A model generated the notes under the pieces. The model saw only the letters and a program-made list of their open reading frames with translations, ran no database searches and had not been told where the DNA came from. The position numbers and the translations under genes were made by a program. 64,000 nt of DNA from Streptococcus sanguinis (GTDB lineage: Bacteria; Bacillota; Bacilli; Lactobacillales; Streptococcaceae). Positions 17,576 to 25,974 of the stretch are shown in pieces. Location: the NCBI RefSeq assembly GCF_900475275.1, contig NZ_LS483364.1:930001-994000 (forward strand), in the 5' to 3' direction. Every line of letters starts with the position of its first letter. The stretch's first letter is position 1.

Positions 17576-18843
17576 AAATAGTCTTTTAGTTTCTCTACAT
17601 TTTCTTCTAAGTTATCATAAGGAAGCTTGGCATACTGGTAAGGGCAGCTAGCAAGGTAGCTTTGTTCAAAGAAGTCAAGCGGCAGGCTGCTGTGTTTGAG
17701 AGCACTGACGGAAGAAAGTGACCTCAAGTCTAGCAGAATGCCGTCCTTGATCAGATAGCTAGATAGTGGCAGCTGAGCTTGCTCCAGTAGTATCTGGGCT
17801 TTTCTTGCTTCCTCTTCTTGAAGCTGCAGCAGCGCCAACCTATTTTTTTCAAACATGAGACTGTCGATGTAGAGAGATAGAGCCTTCTGCATGATGAGGT
17901 TGCTGTCATAGTCCACGGCGCTTTTGTAAGCGATGAAGGTTTTTTGAATCTGGGGCGGAAGGAGCAGGGCGGTAATCCTCAGGGCTGGGAAAAGGCTGGT
18001 TGAAAAGGACTTGATGTAGATGACCCGCTGGCTATTGTCTAGATAGTGAAAGGTCAGCTCCCGACGGCTATCAAAGTCTGATAGATAGTCATCTTCTACG
18101 ATATAGACATCATAGAGCTGGGCTAGCCGAAGAATTTCTTCCTTTTCCTGCCGACTGTAAGAGTGGCCCAAGGGATAGTGAAAACGCGGGATAGTGTAGA
18201 AAAACTTGATCTTTCCGCTTTGAAAAATCCTCTCAAGTTCTTGTAGATTAATACCTTGTGGAGTTCTTTCAATGGTTTCATAAGGAAGTTTTTGCGCTAG
18301 CAGAAGATCATTAATCCGATGGTAGGTCGGCTGCTCCACCAGAATATGCTCTTTTTGATTGGGGAATTCAATCTGTGAAAGGATATAGAGAGCCTGCTGG
18401 GTGCCGGAAGTCAGTACCAGCTGATCCCTAGAAGCATAGACAGCAGAGTCCAGCATTAGTCTTTGCACAGAGTGACGCAGATCCTCCAGTCCTTCCTGCT
18501 GAGGGTAGTAGTTGAAGAGATAATTTTCCCGGCCGATCAGAGTTTCATTTACACAGAGTCGGAAATCATCATAAGCTTGGTGGCGGTCATCCCTCACAGG
18601 CAACTCCAAATCCTGCTTTTCTTCCTGAGCATTCTCCAACACATAGTAGCCACTTTTGGGAACGGCATAGATGTACTTCTGATACTTGAGCTCAATCAGA
18701 GCCTTCTGCGCAGTATCCTTACTGCAGTGGTAACGCTCTGCAAGCTTGCGGACAGAAGGAATTTTCTGACCAGTTGCCAGTTTTCCCTCTTTAATATCCT
18801 TAGTAATCTTATCAATTATGCGTTGGTATTTTGCTTTAACCAT
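17569..18843 (-). CDS. pdxR: MocR/PdxR-like regulator (GntR helix-turn-helix + aminotransferase-like domain) lacking the PLP lysine
   Basis: 424 residues from the ATG at 18843 (ribosome binding site GGGGACAG); longer starts lie upstream of the predicted transcript start. Residues 1-70 are a GntR winged helix (GQKIPSVRKLAERYHCSKDTAQKAL), followed by a fold-type I aminotransferase-like domain (SGTQQALY, EDDYLSDF, FPALRI). The family consensus at the Schiff-base site is SFSK; here it reads YIKSFSTSLFPALR, with Thr282 in the lysine position, so covalent PLP binding is doubtful. It is divergent from a pyridoxal kinase and an ECF S component, so it likely controls vitamin B6 uptake. Confidence 0.8.
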   Translation of the reverse strand: MVKAKYQRIIDKITKDIKEGKLATGQKIPSVRKLAERYHCSKDTAQKALIELKYQKYIYAVPKSGYYVLENAQEEKQDLELPVRDDRHQAYDDFRLCVNETLIGRENYLFNYYPQQEGLEDLRHSVQRLMLDSAVYASRDQLVLTSGTQQALYILSQIEFPNQKEHILVEQPTYHRINDLLLAQKLPYETIERTPQGINLQELERIFQSGKIKFFYTIPRFHYPLGHSYSRQEKEEILRLAQLYDVYIVEDDYLSDFDSRRELTFHYLDNSQRVIYIKSFSTSLFPALRITALLLPPQIQKTFIAYKSAVDYDSNLIMQKALSLYIDSLMFEKNRLALLQLQEEEARKAQILLEQAQLPLSSYLIKDGILLDLRSLSSVSALKHSSLPLDFFEQSYLASCPYQYAKLPYDNLEENVEKLKDYLK

Positions 18844-18875
18844 GAAACTGTCCCCATACAGATTTGATTTTTTCA

Positions 18876-18907
18876 TATTGTAACTCATTTTCAGATATTT
18901 TACAATA
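18876..18907. promoter_or_regulatory. Mirror-image overlapping divergent promoters of pdxR and pdxK
   Basis: TATTGTAA (18876-18883) and TTACAATA (18900-18907) form a perfect inverted repeat with a 16-base spacer. Rightward: TTGTAA (18878-18883), 17 bases, TACAAT (18901-18906). Leftward, the complement gives TTGTAA (18900-18905), 17 bases, TACAAT (18877-18882). The -35 of each promoter overlaps the -10 of the other, so the two cannot be occupied together. The repeat is also the obvious place for the regulator to bind. Confidence 0.7.
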
Positions 18908-18927
18908 GAGAGCAAGTAGGAGGAGTC

Positions 18928-19794
18928 ATGAAAACAAAAACAGTCATTCTAGCCACAGATATTTCTGGCTTAGGTAAGGTTGCCGCAACAGCTGCCCTGC
19001 CGCTTTTTGCAATTTGTCAGCTAGAGGTGGCCCTCTTGCCAACCATGATTTTATCGTCTCATACAGGCGGTTTTTCAGACATCTATATAGATGATTACAC
19101 GCATGGGATGCTTGCTTTTTTGAAACAATGGCAGAGCCTAGAGTTCGACTTTTCAGCTTTGGTAACAGGGTATTTGAAGTCTGATATTCAGGTGGAAAAT
19201 TTGCTGCGCTTTAAAAAGGAAAAAAGCTTGCCCCTTATCGTGGATCCTATCATGGGAGACAAGGGGACTTTTTATCAGGGATTTTCAGATGCCCATCTAA
19301 ACCATATGCGTCGCCTCTGCCAACATGCCGATTTGGTTCTGCCCAATTTGACGGAAGCCTGTTTGTTGTTAGAAGAATCCTACGAAGAGAGTTTATCAGA
19401 AGATAGATGGGAGGACTACAGCAAACGTTTGGCTGAGTTAGGACCGAGCAAGGTCTTGCTAACTGGCTTGCCCATGAAAGAAAACCAGATTGGTGTAGCT
19501 TATTTTGATGCAGCAACAGAAGAGTTTAATCTCTTTTCTAGTCCAGCTCTGCCCCAGCATTTTTTTGGAACGGGTGATATATTGACGGCTCTTGTAGCTG
19601 CGGCTTTTGTTCAGGGGATTGACATCAAGCAAGCCCTGCTGGTGATTTTGAAGTTTATTGAAAAGAGCTTGGCACTTAGCTTTAAAGAGCAAATAGATCC
19701 AAAGAAGGGCGTTTTTTACCAGCCCTACCTAGGAGAGCTTTTTGCTGATTTTCAAGCCTTAATGGAGGAAAAAGATGAAGAAACAAACAATTGA
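18928..19794 (+). CDS. pdxK: Pyridoxal/pyridoxine kinase
   Basis: A 288-residue ribokinase-fold enzyme that phosphorylates B6 vitamers to PLP precursors. It opens with VILATDISGLGKVAATAALP, has the metal/substrate stretch VDPIMGDKGTFY, and ends with the anion-hole motif FFGTGDILTALVAAAF carrying the catalytic Asp. The start follows GTAGGAGGAGTC. It overlaps the S-component gene by 20 bases, so salvage uptake and trapping by phosphorylation are co-expressed. Confidence 0.9.
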   Translation: MKTKTVILATDISGLGKVAATAALPLFAICQLEVALLPTMILSSHTGGFSDIYIDDYTHGMLAFLKQWQSLEFDFSALVTGYLKSDIQVENLLRFKKEKSLPLIVDPIMGDKGTFYQGFSDAHLNHMRRLCQHADLVLPNLTEACLLLEESYEESLSEDRWEDYSKRLAELGPSKVLLTGLPMKENQIGVAYFDAATEEFNLFSSPALPQHFFGTGDILTALVAAAFVQGIDIKQALLVILKFIEKSLALSFKEQIDPKKGVFYQPYLGELFADFQALMEEKDEETNN

Positions 19795-20374
19795 TTTGCA
19801 AACCTTAACTATGATTAGTTTATTTGCTGCTTTGATTTTTTTGAGCATTCAGTTTTTTAAAATTCCTGTGGGAGCTCAGTTTATTCACTTTGGAAATGCA
19901 CTGGTGGTAGTGGGCTGTCTGATTTTTGGCAGTAAGCTCGGTTTTTTAGCGGCTGCTATTGGACTAGGAATATTTGACTTGTTAAATGGTTATGCGGCAG
20001 AAATCCCAATTATCTTGTTAGAAGCACTTGCGGTGGCCGTGGTGATTCATTTTCTGTATGAAGAACTTTTTCAGAGAAAGGATAAACTAAGAAATATTCT
20101 TGTGACAGCAGTAGCCGCAGCTTTGGTGAAGATTGTGCTTAATATCCTCAAGTACACTCTGACAGGAACACTGTTTGGCGGGAGTAGTTTACCAGCAGCC
20201 TTTTTGCTGGCAGTAGCTAAGATTACTGGTACATTTGGCTCCAGTCTAGCGACAGTTATCGCCGTCCCAATCTTATATCCAATCTTTCAGCAAGTCAGAA
20301 AAGCTCACAAGCACAGAGGGCCACTGAAAAGCAAGGATAAATCAATAAATAGCATAAAAAAAGAAACTGTCTGA
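19775..20374 (+). CDS. ECF transporter S component, probably for vitamin B6
   Basis: A 199-residue protein with about six hydrophobic helices and a basic C-terminal tail. The N-terminal segment (ISLFAALIFLSIQFFKIPVG) and the FIHFGNALVVVGCLIFGSKLGF stretch are typical of ECF-type substrate-binding S subunits, which dock on a shared EcfAAT module encoded elsewhere. Substrate is inferred from the overlap with pdxK; a pyridoxine-type assignment (PdxU-like) is likely but unproven. Its stop codon lies in the terminator stem. Confidence 0.78.
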   Translation: MKKQTIDLQTLTMISLFAALIFLSIQFFKIPVGAQFIHFGNALVVVGCLIFGSKLGFLAAAIGLGIFDLLNGYAAEIPIILLEALAVAVVIHFLYEELFQRKDKLRNILVTAVAAALVKIVLNILKYTLTGTLFGGSSLPAAFLLAVAKITGTFGSSLATVIAVPILYPIFQQVRKAHKHRGPLKSKDKSINSIKKETV

Positions 20375-20395
20375 GAATCCTCAGACGGTTTTTGT
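20364..20395. terminator. Bidirectional terminator after the pdxK operon
   Basis: AAACTGTCTGA pairs with TCAGACGGTTT around GAATCC, and TTTTT follows on the plus strand. It also lies at the end of the converging hemolysin III gene. Confidence 0.8.
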
Positions 20396-20404
20396 GTATT
20401 TGTC

Positions 20405-21070
20405 TTACATAAAGTATACGATAGCCAGATACTGCAGAGCAGAGGCTGCTAGAATGAAAAGATGCCAAATCATGTGGAAGTAGGGCTTCTTTTGAGCATA
20501 GAAGCCAGCTCCTACAGTATAGCAGAGGCCACCAGCCAGCATGAGTCCCCAGAATACAGGTCCGGTTTGACCGATAATCTGCGGAATGATAAAGACCACC
20601 AGCCAGCCCATAATCAGATAGAGAGCCAAGCTGAATTTTTCATTGACTTTCTTAGCGAAAATCTTGTAGAGGATACCAAAGATGGTCGTTCCCCACTGGA
20701 TAGCAATGATGAGATAGCCAAACCAGTTATTCATCAGCGACAGCACGACTGGCGTGTAGCTGCCAGCGATGGCGATGTAAATCATGGAGTGGTCGATAAT
20801 GCGCAAGATATACTTGTGGGTCGAGCCATAGGACATTGAATGGTAGACAGTTGAAGAGAGGAACATGAGAAAGAGGCTGATGACAAAGATAGAAGTTCCG
20901 ACAGCAGCCACCAATCCATGCCCTTCATAGCTATAAATGGCCGAGATAGGCAGCAGAATTAGCATCAGAACAGCCCCTACCGCATGGGTAACAGCGTTGG
21001 CAATTTCCTCTCCAAAGGATAGTTTTTTACTGAGTTTAAGCGCGTAGTTCAAGATTTTCTTCCTCCTCAT
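20405..21070 (-). CDS. Hemolysin III / TrhA family membrane protein
   Basis: A 221-residue, seven-helix membrane protein of the PAQR/TrhA (YqfA, hemolysin III) family. Conserved elements are GEEIANAVTHAVGA at the N-terminus, YHSMSYG, RIIDHSMIYIAIAGSYTP and the final HMIWHLFILAASALQYLAIVYF, which supply the metal-binding Ser/His/Asp set. Bacillus TrhA has been linked to membrane energetics; hemolytic activity is an old label. It starts inside the end of the upstream DUF1836 gene (35-base overlap), so the two are translationally linked. Confidence 0.9.
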   Translation of the reverse strand: MRRKKILNYALKLSKKLSFGEEIANAVTHAVGAVLMLILLPISAIYSYEGHGLVAAVGTSIFVISLFLMFLSSTVYHSMSYGSTHKYILRIIDHSMIYIAIAGSYTPVVLSLMNNWFGYLIIAIQWGTTIFGILYKIFAKKVNEKFSLALYLIMGWLVVFIIPQIIGQTGPVFWGLMLAGGLCYTVGAGFYAQKKPYFHMIWHLFILAASALQYLAIVYFM

Positions 21071-21497
21071 TTGGTACTTGGATTAGGGATAAGGTCTTCT
21101 GATAGAGTTTGACCGTCTGGCAGGCTGTGGAAATGATGGATGCCACCTCCAGCTTGCTACCGTTCATATAGTCAACGAAGTCATCATAAAGTTCTCGCGA
21201 ATCTGCTGATTTATGCAGCATATTTAAAGTAGCTGAAATTTCCTGGATAGAAAAGACCGTTTTTAAGGTTGTAATGGCAATCAAGCGAGCTACTTGGCGG
21301 CGTTGATATTTTTTCTTGACCGGCTTGGCAATATAGCCATGCTTGACGTAGTTGTTAATCATAGAAGCGGTCAGTCCCTTGTCAGCAGCTGAAATAGAAG
21401 AGCCACAGACATTGTTTACATAGAGCAGGACCTGGTCCAAATATAGCTCCAGATCTGGTAATTCGTCCCACTTGGGAAAAACTTGTTGAGTGTTCAA
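21036..21497 (-). CDS. DUF1836 protein (predicted DNA-binding regulator)
   Basis: A 153-residue protein of the DUF1836 family. Its signature is the segment LTASMINNYVKHGYIAKPVKKKYQRRQVARLIAI, which resembles a MerR-like helix-turn-helix. It precedes and overlaps the hemolysin III gene, a pairing often seen in streptococci. An inverted repeat lies 17-37 bases upstream of the start and could be its own operator. Confidence 0.8.
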   Translation of the reverse strand: MNTQQVFPKWDELPDLELYLDQVLLYVNNVCGSSISAADKGLTASMINNYVKHGYIAKPVKKKYQRRQVARLIAITTLKTVFSIQEISATLNMLHKSADSRELYDDFVDYMNGSKLEVASIISTACQTVKLYQKTLSLIQVPNEEEENLELRA

Positions 21498-21514
21498 ATC
21501 TTTATCACTTTCTT

Positions 21515-21535
21515 ATCTAGTCCTTATAACTAGAT
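21515..21535. promoter_or_regulatory. Inverted repeat upstream of the DUF1836 gene
   Basis: ATCTAGT (21515-21521) and ACTAGAT (21529-21535) form a perfect 7-base inverted repeat with a 7-base spacer, about 20 bases ahead of the DUF1836 start, where a promoter should lie. A candidate operator for autoregulation. Confidence 0.45.
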
Positions 21536-21626
21536 GATAACATCTCTGTAAATCAAAGTCAAGCAAAAAATAGAATGTCCCATTGAAATTTGATATAATC
21601 TTAAAAAGAAGAAAGGGAGGTTTCAG

Positions 21627-22211
21627 ATGAAAAAACAAATAATCTTTGATATGGCAGCCTTCCTAGGCAGTCTGATTTTTTGGTCTTGGCTCTATATGCG
21701 CTTTTTTTATGCCTATGTAGCCGTCGTCTTTTACAAGAATCAGCCAGAGTGGAACCTGCTGATACCAGCTTCTATCATCCTGACTCTGACAGCTATTAGC
21801 TCGCTTTTTATTCGCGGCCTCTATAGTCGGCACATTCCTCGTTGGCTGGTACTAGCCAGTTACACCCTCTATTTTCTCATTCTATTCTATGCCCTCTTTT
21901 TGAAAAATATCGGCAGGCAGGGCTTCAGTCTGGACCTGCAGTCTTTTACCTATAATTGGATTTATGGAGATAAGCTGGTACCCACCATGAATATCATTAT
22001 GTTCATTCCGCTGGGCTTTCTCTGCAAGCTGTCATGGAAACATTTAGCTTATTTTACCTTGGCTATCAGTCTGGTTGAGGGGAGCCAGTATCTCTTTCAT
22101 CTTGGCATTTTTGACTTGGGTGATATCCTGACTAATCTGCTAGGATTCATTATCGGCACCTATCTACTAGAGACAGCCTTGGGTAAATGGGTTGTCCGTC
22201 ATATTCACTAA
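21627..22211 (+). CDS. VanZ-family membrane protein
   Basis: A 194-residue protein with about five membrane helices. The VanZ-type core reads TMNIIMFIPLGFLCKL followed by SLVEGSQYLFHLGIFDLGDILTNLLGFIIG, the hallmark of the family named after the teicoplanin-resistance accessory protein. Physiological function in streptococci is unknown; there is no van cluster here. The start follows GAAAGGGAGGTTTCAG and a TGATATAAT extended -10 lies at 21591-21599. Confidence 0.85.
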   Translation: MKKQIIFDMAAFLGSLIFWSWLYMRFFYAYVAVVFYKNQPEWNLLIPASIILTLTAISSLFIRGLYSRHIPRWLVLASYTLYFLILFYALFLKNIGRQGFSLDLQSFTYNWIYGDKLVPTMNIIMFIPLGFLCKLSWKHLAYFTLAISLVEGSQYLFHLGIFDLGDILTNLLGFIIGTYLLETALGKWVVRHIH

Positions 22212-22227
22212 ATGAAAGAAGGAAACT

Positions 22228-22956
22228 ATGAAAATTCTTATCCCAACTGCCAAAGAGTTGAATCTAACTGCTCCATCTGCAATCCCTAATCCATTTTCAG
22301 CACAAACTCAGGCTGTGTTGGATGAGTTGGCAACCATGTCAGTAGCTGACTTGGCATCATTTTATAAAATCTCCCCAGAAAGAGCGGAGGTAGAGTGGCA
22401 AGCCATTCAGGCTTTGCGAGAAGGAACTGCGCAGCATGCTCCAGCACTTTATCTTTTTGATGGCCTCATGTACCGCCATATCAAGAGGCAGGACCATACC
22501 AAGGAGGAAAGTCAGTATATCGAGAAGCATCTTGCTATCACAACGGCGCTTTACGGTGTTATCCCAGCCCTGGAGCCCATAGCGCCCCATCGCTTGGACT
22601 TTATGATGCCACTCAAGCTAGATGGGAAGAGTCTCAAGGCATTTTGGAAAGAAGCTTATGACCAAGCTCTGGCAGAAGATGAGATGATTTTCTCCCTCCT
22701 GTCCAGCGAGTTTGAAACAGTCTTTTCCAAGGAAATTCGCCAGCGCATGATAGGCTTCAAGTTTCTGGAAAACCGAGGCGGCAAGCTAAAAGTCCATTCG
22801 ACCATTTCTAAAAAAGCGCGTGGTGAGTTTTTAACAACTCTAATAACTAACCAAGTAACAGAAGTCGAACAGATGAAGAAATTAAGCTTTGCTGGCTTTA
22901 CTTACCGACCTGACCTGTCCAGTGACCAAGAGTTGGTTTATATCAAGGAAGTATGA
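22228..22956 (+). CDS. yaaA: Peroxide stress protein YaaA
   Basis: A 242-residue cytoplasmic protein of the YaaA/DUF328 family, which limits free iron and DNA damage during peroxide stress in E. coli. Signature segments are MKILIPTAKELN at the start, LYLFDGLMYRHIK, APHRLDFMMPLKLDGKSLKAFW, and KVHSTISKKARGEFL with the conserved basic residues. The start follows GAAAGAAGGAAACT. It is the last conserved gene before the LXG island. Confidence 0.92.
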   Translation: MKILIPTAKELNLTAPSAIPNPFSAQTQAVLDELATMSVADLASFYKISPERAEVEWQAIQALREGTAQHAPALYLFDGLMYRHIKRQDHTKEESQYIEKHLAITTALYGVIPALEPIAPHRLDFMMPLKLDGKSLKAFWKEAYDQALAEDEMIFSLLSSEFETVFSKEIRQRMIGFKFLENRGGKLKVHSTISKKARGEFLTTLITNQVTEVEQMKKLSFAGFTYRPDLSSDQELVYIKEV

Positions 22957-23047
22957 AAAGGAAGAATCGGCTTTTGTAATATCTACGTAATATTCTCGTT
23001 ATAAAATTGTTATAAAATAAATGACGTTTCTAAGGAGTTTCAGAACT

Positions 23048-23320
23048 ATGGGAAAAATCAAGTCGGATACTATTTCCGCTCAGAATGCTATCAGTGAATT
23101 GGTTGGGGTAGATACAAGCGACAAGCAAAATCAGCAGGTGGAGTTTAGCTATACTACTGAGATTGCTGGGATGGAAGCAGGCCGTCAGGCATGCAATCAA
23201 ATGCTGCAGGCTGTCAGTGACTTTAGCGCAGCTGTTTTGGCTCAGGCTAATAAATTTCCTGATATAGCTTATAAAATTGAAAAGCGTGATGTAGAGCAGG
23301 CACAACGTTGGAGCAACTGA
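23048..23320 (+). CDS. LXG-associated helical partner 1 (Lap1-like / DUF3130 type)
   Basis: A 90-residue, mostly helical protein without a signal peptide. The start at 23048 is chosen because AAGGAG (23031-23036) lies upstream of it; an ATG at 23021 would add nine residues. The sequence (Q-rich N-terminus, TTEIAGMEAGRQACNQMLQAVSDF, end FPDIAYKIEKRDVE) has the size and helix-turn-helix look of WXG100-like partners encoded before LXG toxins in streptococci. Such partners bind the LXG domain and guide it to the type VII machinery. Its stop overlaps the next start by one base. Confidence 0.65.
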   Translation: MGKIKSDTISAQNAISELVGVDTSDKQNQQVEFSYTTEIAGMEAGRQACNQMLQAVSDFSAAVLAQANKFPDIAYKIEKRDVEQAQRWSN

Positions 23321-23679
23321 TGATAAAAGATAAAAATCAAGAAAAACGTGAACGATTACATAAGCAGATTATTCACCTTGAGAATCAAGAAGAAGATCTT
23401 TTAGTTCTCAAAAAGCGTTATGAAGAGAAGGTAATGGATTTTCGTACAGATATTTGGACGATGAATGCCCAAATAGAAAATTTGATAGATCCCGTATCAG
23501 AGACTAGTTCTACCAATCGTAAAATATGGGAAGAAAACCAAGCATTGCAACAAGCAATTGACAGCTATGTAGAGCAGGAGTTGGACAATGTTTCCAAACA
23601 AACAAGGAAAGTTCAGCAAAAATTAGATGAAAATCGAGAAAAATTGACGAAAGAAAGGAACTCTTTACCATGGGAGTAA
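23320..23679 (+). CDS. LXG-associated coiled-coil partner 2 (Lap2-like / DUF3958 type)
   Basis: A 119-residue protein, almost entirely charged heptad-like helix (KRERLHKQIIHLENQEEDLL, ELDNVSKQTRKVQQKLDENR) with a short break around residues 55-60. Size and position fit the second LXG-associated helical partner. The ATG overlaps the previous stop (TGATG), and its own 3' end overlaps the toxin start by 10 bases, so the three are translated as a coupled set. Confidence 0.65.
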   Translation: MIKDKNQEKRERLHKQIIHLENQEEDLLVLKKRYEEKVMDFRTDIWTMNAQIENLIDPVSETSSTNRKIWEENQALQQAIDSYVEQELDNVSKQTRKVQQKLDENREKLTKERNSLPWE

Positions 23680-25301
23680 AGTACAGTGCGTCAGAGTCTT
23701 CACAGCTGATGGAGGCCATGTCTAGTAATATTCAAGTGGCCAATGAGGTGACAGACCGATTATCTCAGGGCTGTGACCACCTAATAGCTACCCTAGACTC
23801 AGGAGAACTCATGGGAGCAGCCTATACAGCAGGGAAAGGCCTCTTTTCAGAGATTATCATTCCTGCCATTAAGAAGCTACAGGCTGCAGTGGACGACATT
23901 CAAACGGAGTTAAATTCATATAGGACTGCTGATGCTCAGGTAGCTGAGTATGGAAACCTCGATCTAGATCAGCTGAAGAAGACAAAAGAATTGAGAGAGC
24001 AGCAGCTAGCCTCTGTCAAAAAGGCTATTGAAGCAAAAGAATCATTCTTAGAGCGCATGAAGTCTATTGCTACATTTAATATCGTTTCTCACATGCAGTC
24101 TCTGGTGATTCTTTCTAGTGCAGAATCGCAAATTGAATCACAAATCAAAGAATTGGAAGAGAAGATTGAAAAGTTGGAGTTCTTTGTCGCTCAAGTCTCC
24201 CAATATTTCAGCGATAGTCTAGAAGTTCTTCGTCTAGCTATCCAAGGAGCCAGCCAGCTAAGCCAAGTCCTGGTAGATAGTGATGGAAATTACTCAGTTG
24301 ATGGTGTAGATATGAGCTGGGCTATTAAAATGAAGGGACAGAAGATTGAGACATACATACCAATAACTAAAAAAGAGAAATTTATTCAAACTATTAGACA
24401 ACAGTATGGATTTAGTCGAACTGAATCAGAGATATTACTAAATTTATATCAAAAGCTAGAAAAGGAATATGGATCCAAGAAAGCAAATATAGAATTCTTT
24501 AAAATAGTTGCATCTTACTCTTATGGTGATAAATCTTATGGAGCTTGGCAAGTGGTCGGTGGATTATATAGCCCGAATGGGGTAAACGGTATAAATGTTG
24601 GTATTAATTATAGAATGAAATCTGTTTTGAGAAAATATGGCTTAAAAGATGATGAAATTGATACGATTCAGAAAGCTATTCAGAATCAGCATAATTTTAC
24701 GGGATTGGAAAAGATTGAAGAGGGAGATACAAATGATGAGATAAAAGGGAAACTGAATTTAGCTTCTGAGAAAGCATATGGTCAAGTAAATTATAATAAA
24801 TTAGACGAGAAGCAGAAAGCAAGAGTTAGAGAGTTACTGTCTCAATTTGGAGGAACCATAGACTATTCCCATATGGCTGCAACTATTTCTGCACATTATA
24901 CAGGTAATCATTTTATTGAAAATGAAGACGATTTAGCGGGATGGCAAGGTGATGTAGCAGGTACTATGGGACTTCCGCCGAGTCTTGGTAATGATGACTA
25001 TCGTTCAGATTTAGATGCTGTTAATGTTTATCACAAAATTAAGGATGGGAATAGCCTGGTTGATGTTACAAACTCATACTACGATAGCGTTGAGAGAACA
25101 TCTGGCTATAGAACTTATGAATTTGTTCAAAATATTGGAGAAGGAGATTACACGAAAGGAATGAAGAAATTAGAAGAAACTTATAAATTATACGTTTCTT
25201 CTCATTCTAGTGAACAATCATCAACCTTCGAAAATTTCATGAATGCTATCCAACATTTCCAAAAGGATTTAGATAAACCCAATCCCTCTATTGGAGAGTA
25301 A
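23670..25301 (+). CDS. LXG-domain type VII secreted toxin, TelC-like C-terminus
   Basis: 543 residues. Residues 1-210 are a helical LXG domain with L-M-G at 47-49 and long coiled coils (100-180). Residues 240-510 are the effector domain. It has an Asp-rich region: D398 in TIDYSHMAATISAHYTGN, D421 and D428 in DDLAGWQGDVAG, and D442-D449 in NDDYRSDLDAVN. Overall length and the spacing of these Asp residues resemble TelC, the calcium-dependent lipid II phosphatase of S. intermedius; this match is from memory. GC falls from about residue 230, the usual swap point of polymorphic toxins. Confidence 0.85.
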   Translation: MGVKYSASESSQLMEAMSSNIQVANEVTDRLSQGCDHLIATLDSGELMGAAYTAGKGLFSEIIIPAIKKLQAAVDDIQTELNSYRTADAQVAEYGNLDLDQLKKTKELREQQLASVKKAIEAKESFLERMKSIATFNIVSHMQSLVILSSAESQIESQIKELEEKIEKLEFFVAQVSQYFSDSLEVLRLAIQGASQLSQVLVDSDGNYSVDGVDMSWAIKMKGQKIETYIPITKKEKFIQTIRQQYGFSRTESEILLNLYQKLEKEYGSKKANIEFFKIVASYSYGDKSYGAWQVVGGLYSPNGVNGINVGINYRMKSVLRKYGLKDDEIDTIQKAIQNQHNFTGLEKIEEGDTNDEIKGKLNLASEKAYGQVNYNKLDEKQKARVRELLSQFGGTIDYSHMAATISAHYTGNHFIENEDDLAGWQGDVAGTMGLPPSLGNDDYRSDLDAVNVYHKIKDGNSLVDVTNSYYDSVERTSGYRTYEFVQNIGEGDYTKGMKKLEETYKLYVSSHSSEQSSTFENFMNAIQHFQKDLDKPNPSIGE

Positions 25302-25302
25302 A

Positions 25303-25935
25303 ATGTTAAAAAAAATGAAAAAATATTATAAAAACAAACCAACTCAAGCTTTATTAACGCTCATTGTACTTGTTTGGTCAATATATGAGATTGGTGCGAC
25401 CAGTCTGGCTAGCAATTCGGCCTTGACCAAGGAATTCATGCATAGTCGGTATGTTATGGTTTGGCCAATGGTAGATAAGAAGGCAACTCTTTATCACTAT
25501 GCGGAAGAATGGACTAGTGACGTATTAAATGGAATTATGCATCTAGATTATGAAAATACTAGGATAACTAGTTTTCCTAGAAAATGGGATAGTGAAGTTG
25601 AAATATACTATGCTCTGTCTGAAGATAAGTATGCTGATAGAGTATATTTTTTCTTAGATGAACCAATATCCAGAGCCTATACCACTAGTTTAGAGCAAAA
25701 TTATTATTTGATTTCAAAGAATGCAGCTGTTATTAAAGAGGAAACAGGCAAAACGGTTGAACAGTTAGGTCAAGAAGTGGGACATTCAAGGGAGGAGTTT
25801 TTGTCTGCTCTGGGTAAGATGAAAATACTTCGTTTGGTCTATTTGATTCTTCGTATGATAGTATTGTTGCTATGTATCAGGTGGTCGGGTCAGCAGAGAA
25901 AACGGAAAGAAGATGAAATCTTGCAGAATGGATAG
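25303..25935 (+). CDS. Candidate immunity protein for the LXG toxin (two-helix membrane anchor)
   Basis: 210 residues, starting at ATG 25303 behind GGAGAG, one base after the toxin stop. There is a membrane helix at about residues 12-35, an extracytoplasmic domain of roughly 130 residues, a second helix near residues 175-195, and a basic C-terminal tail (SGQQRKRKEDE). A toxin that attacks lipid II from outside needs immunity on the outer face of the membrane; TipC-type proteins of TelC systems are built this way. No firm sequence match is claimed. Position and topology are the evidence. Confidence 0.6.
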   Translation: MLKKMKKYYKNKPTQALLTLIVLVWSIYEIGATSLASNSALTKEFMHSRYVMVWPMVDKKATLYHYAEEWTSDVLNGIMHLDYENTRITSFPRKWDSEVEIYYALSEDKYADRVYFFLDEPISRAYTTSLEQNYYLISKNAAVIKEETGKTVEQLGQEVGHSREEFLSALGKMKILRLVYLILRMIVLLLCIRWSGQQRKRKEDEILQNG

Positions 25936-25974
25936 AGTCTTGAAACGATACGGAATCTATAAGGAAAATAAAGA

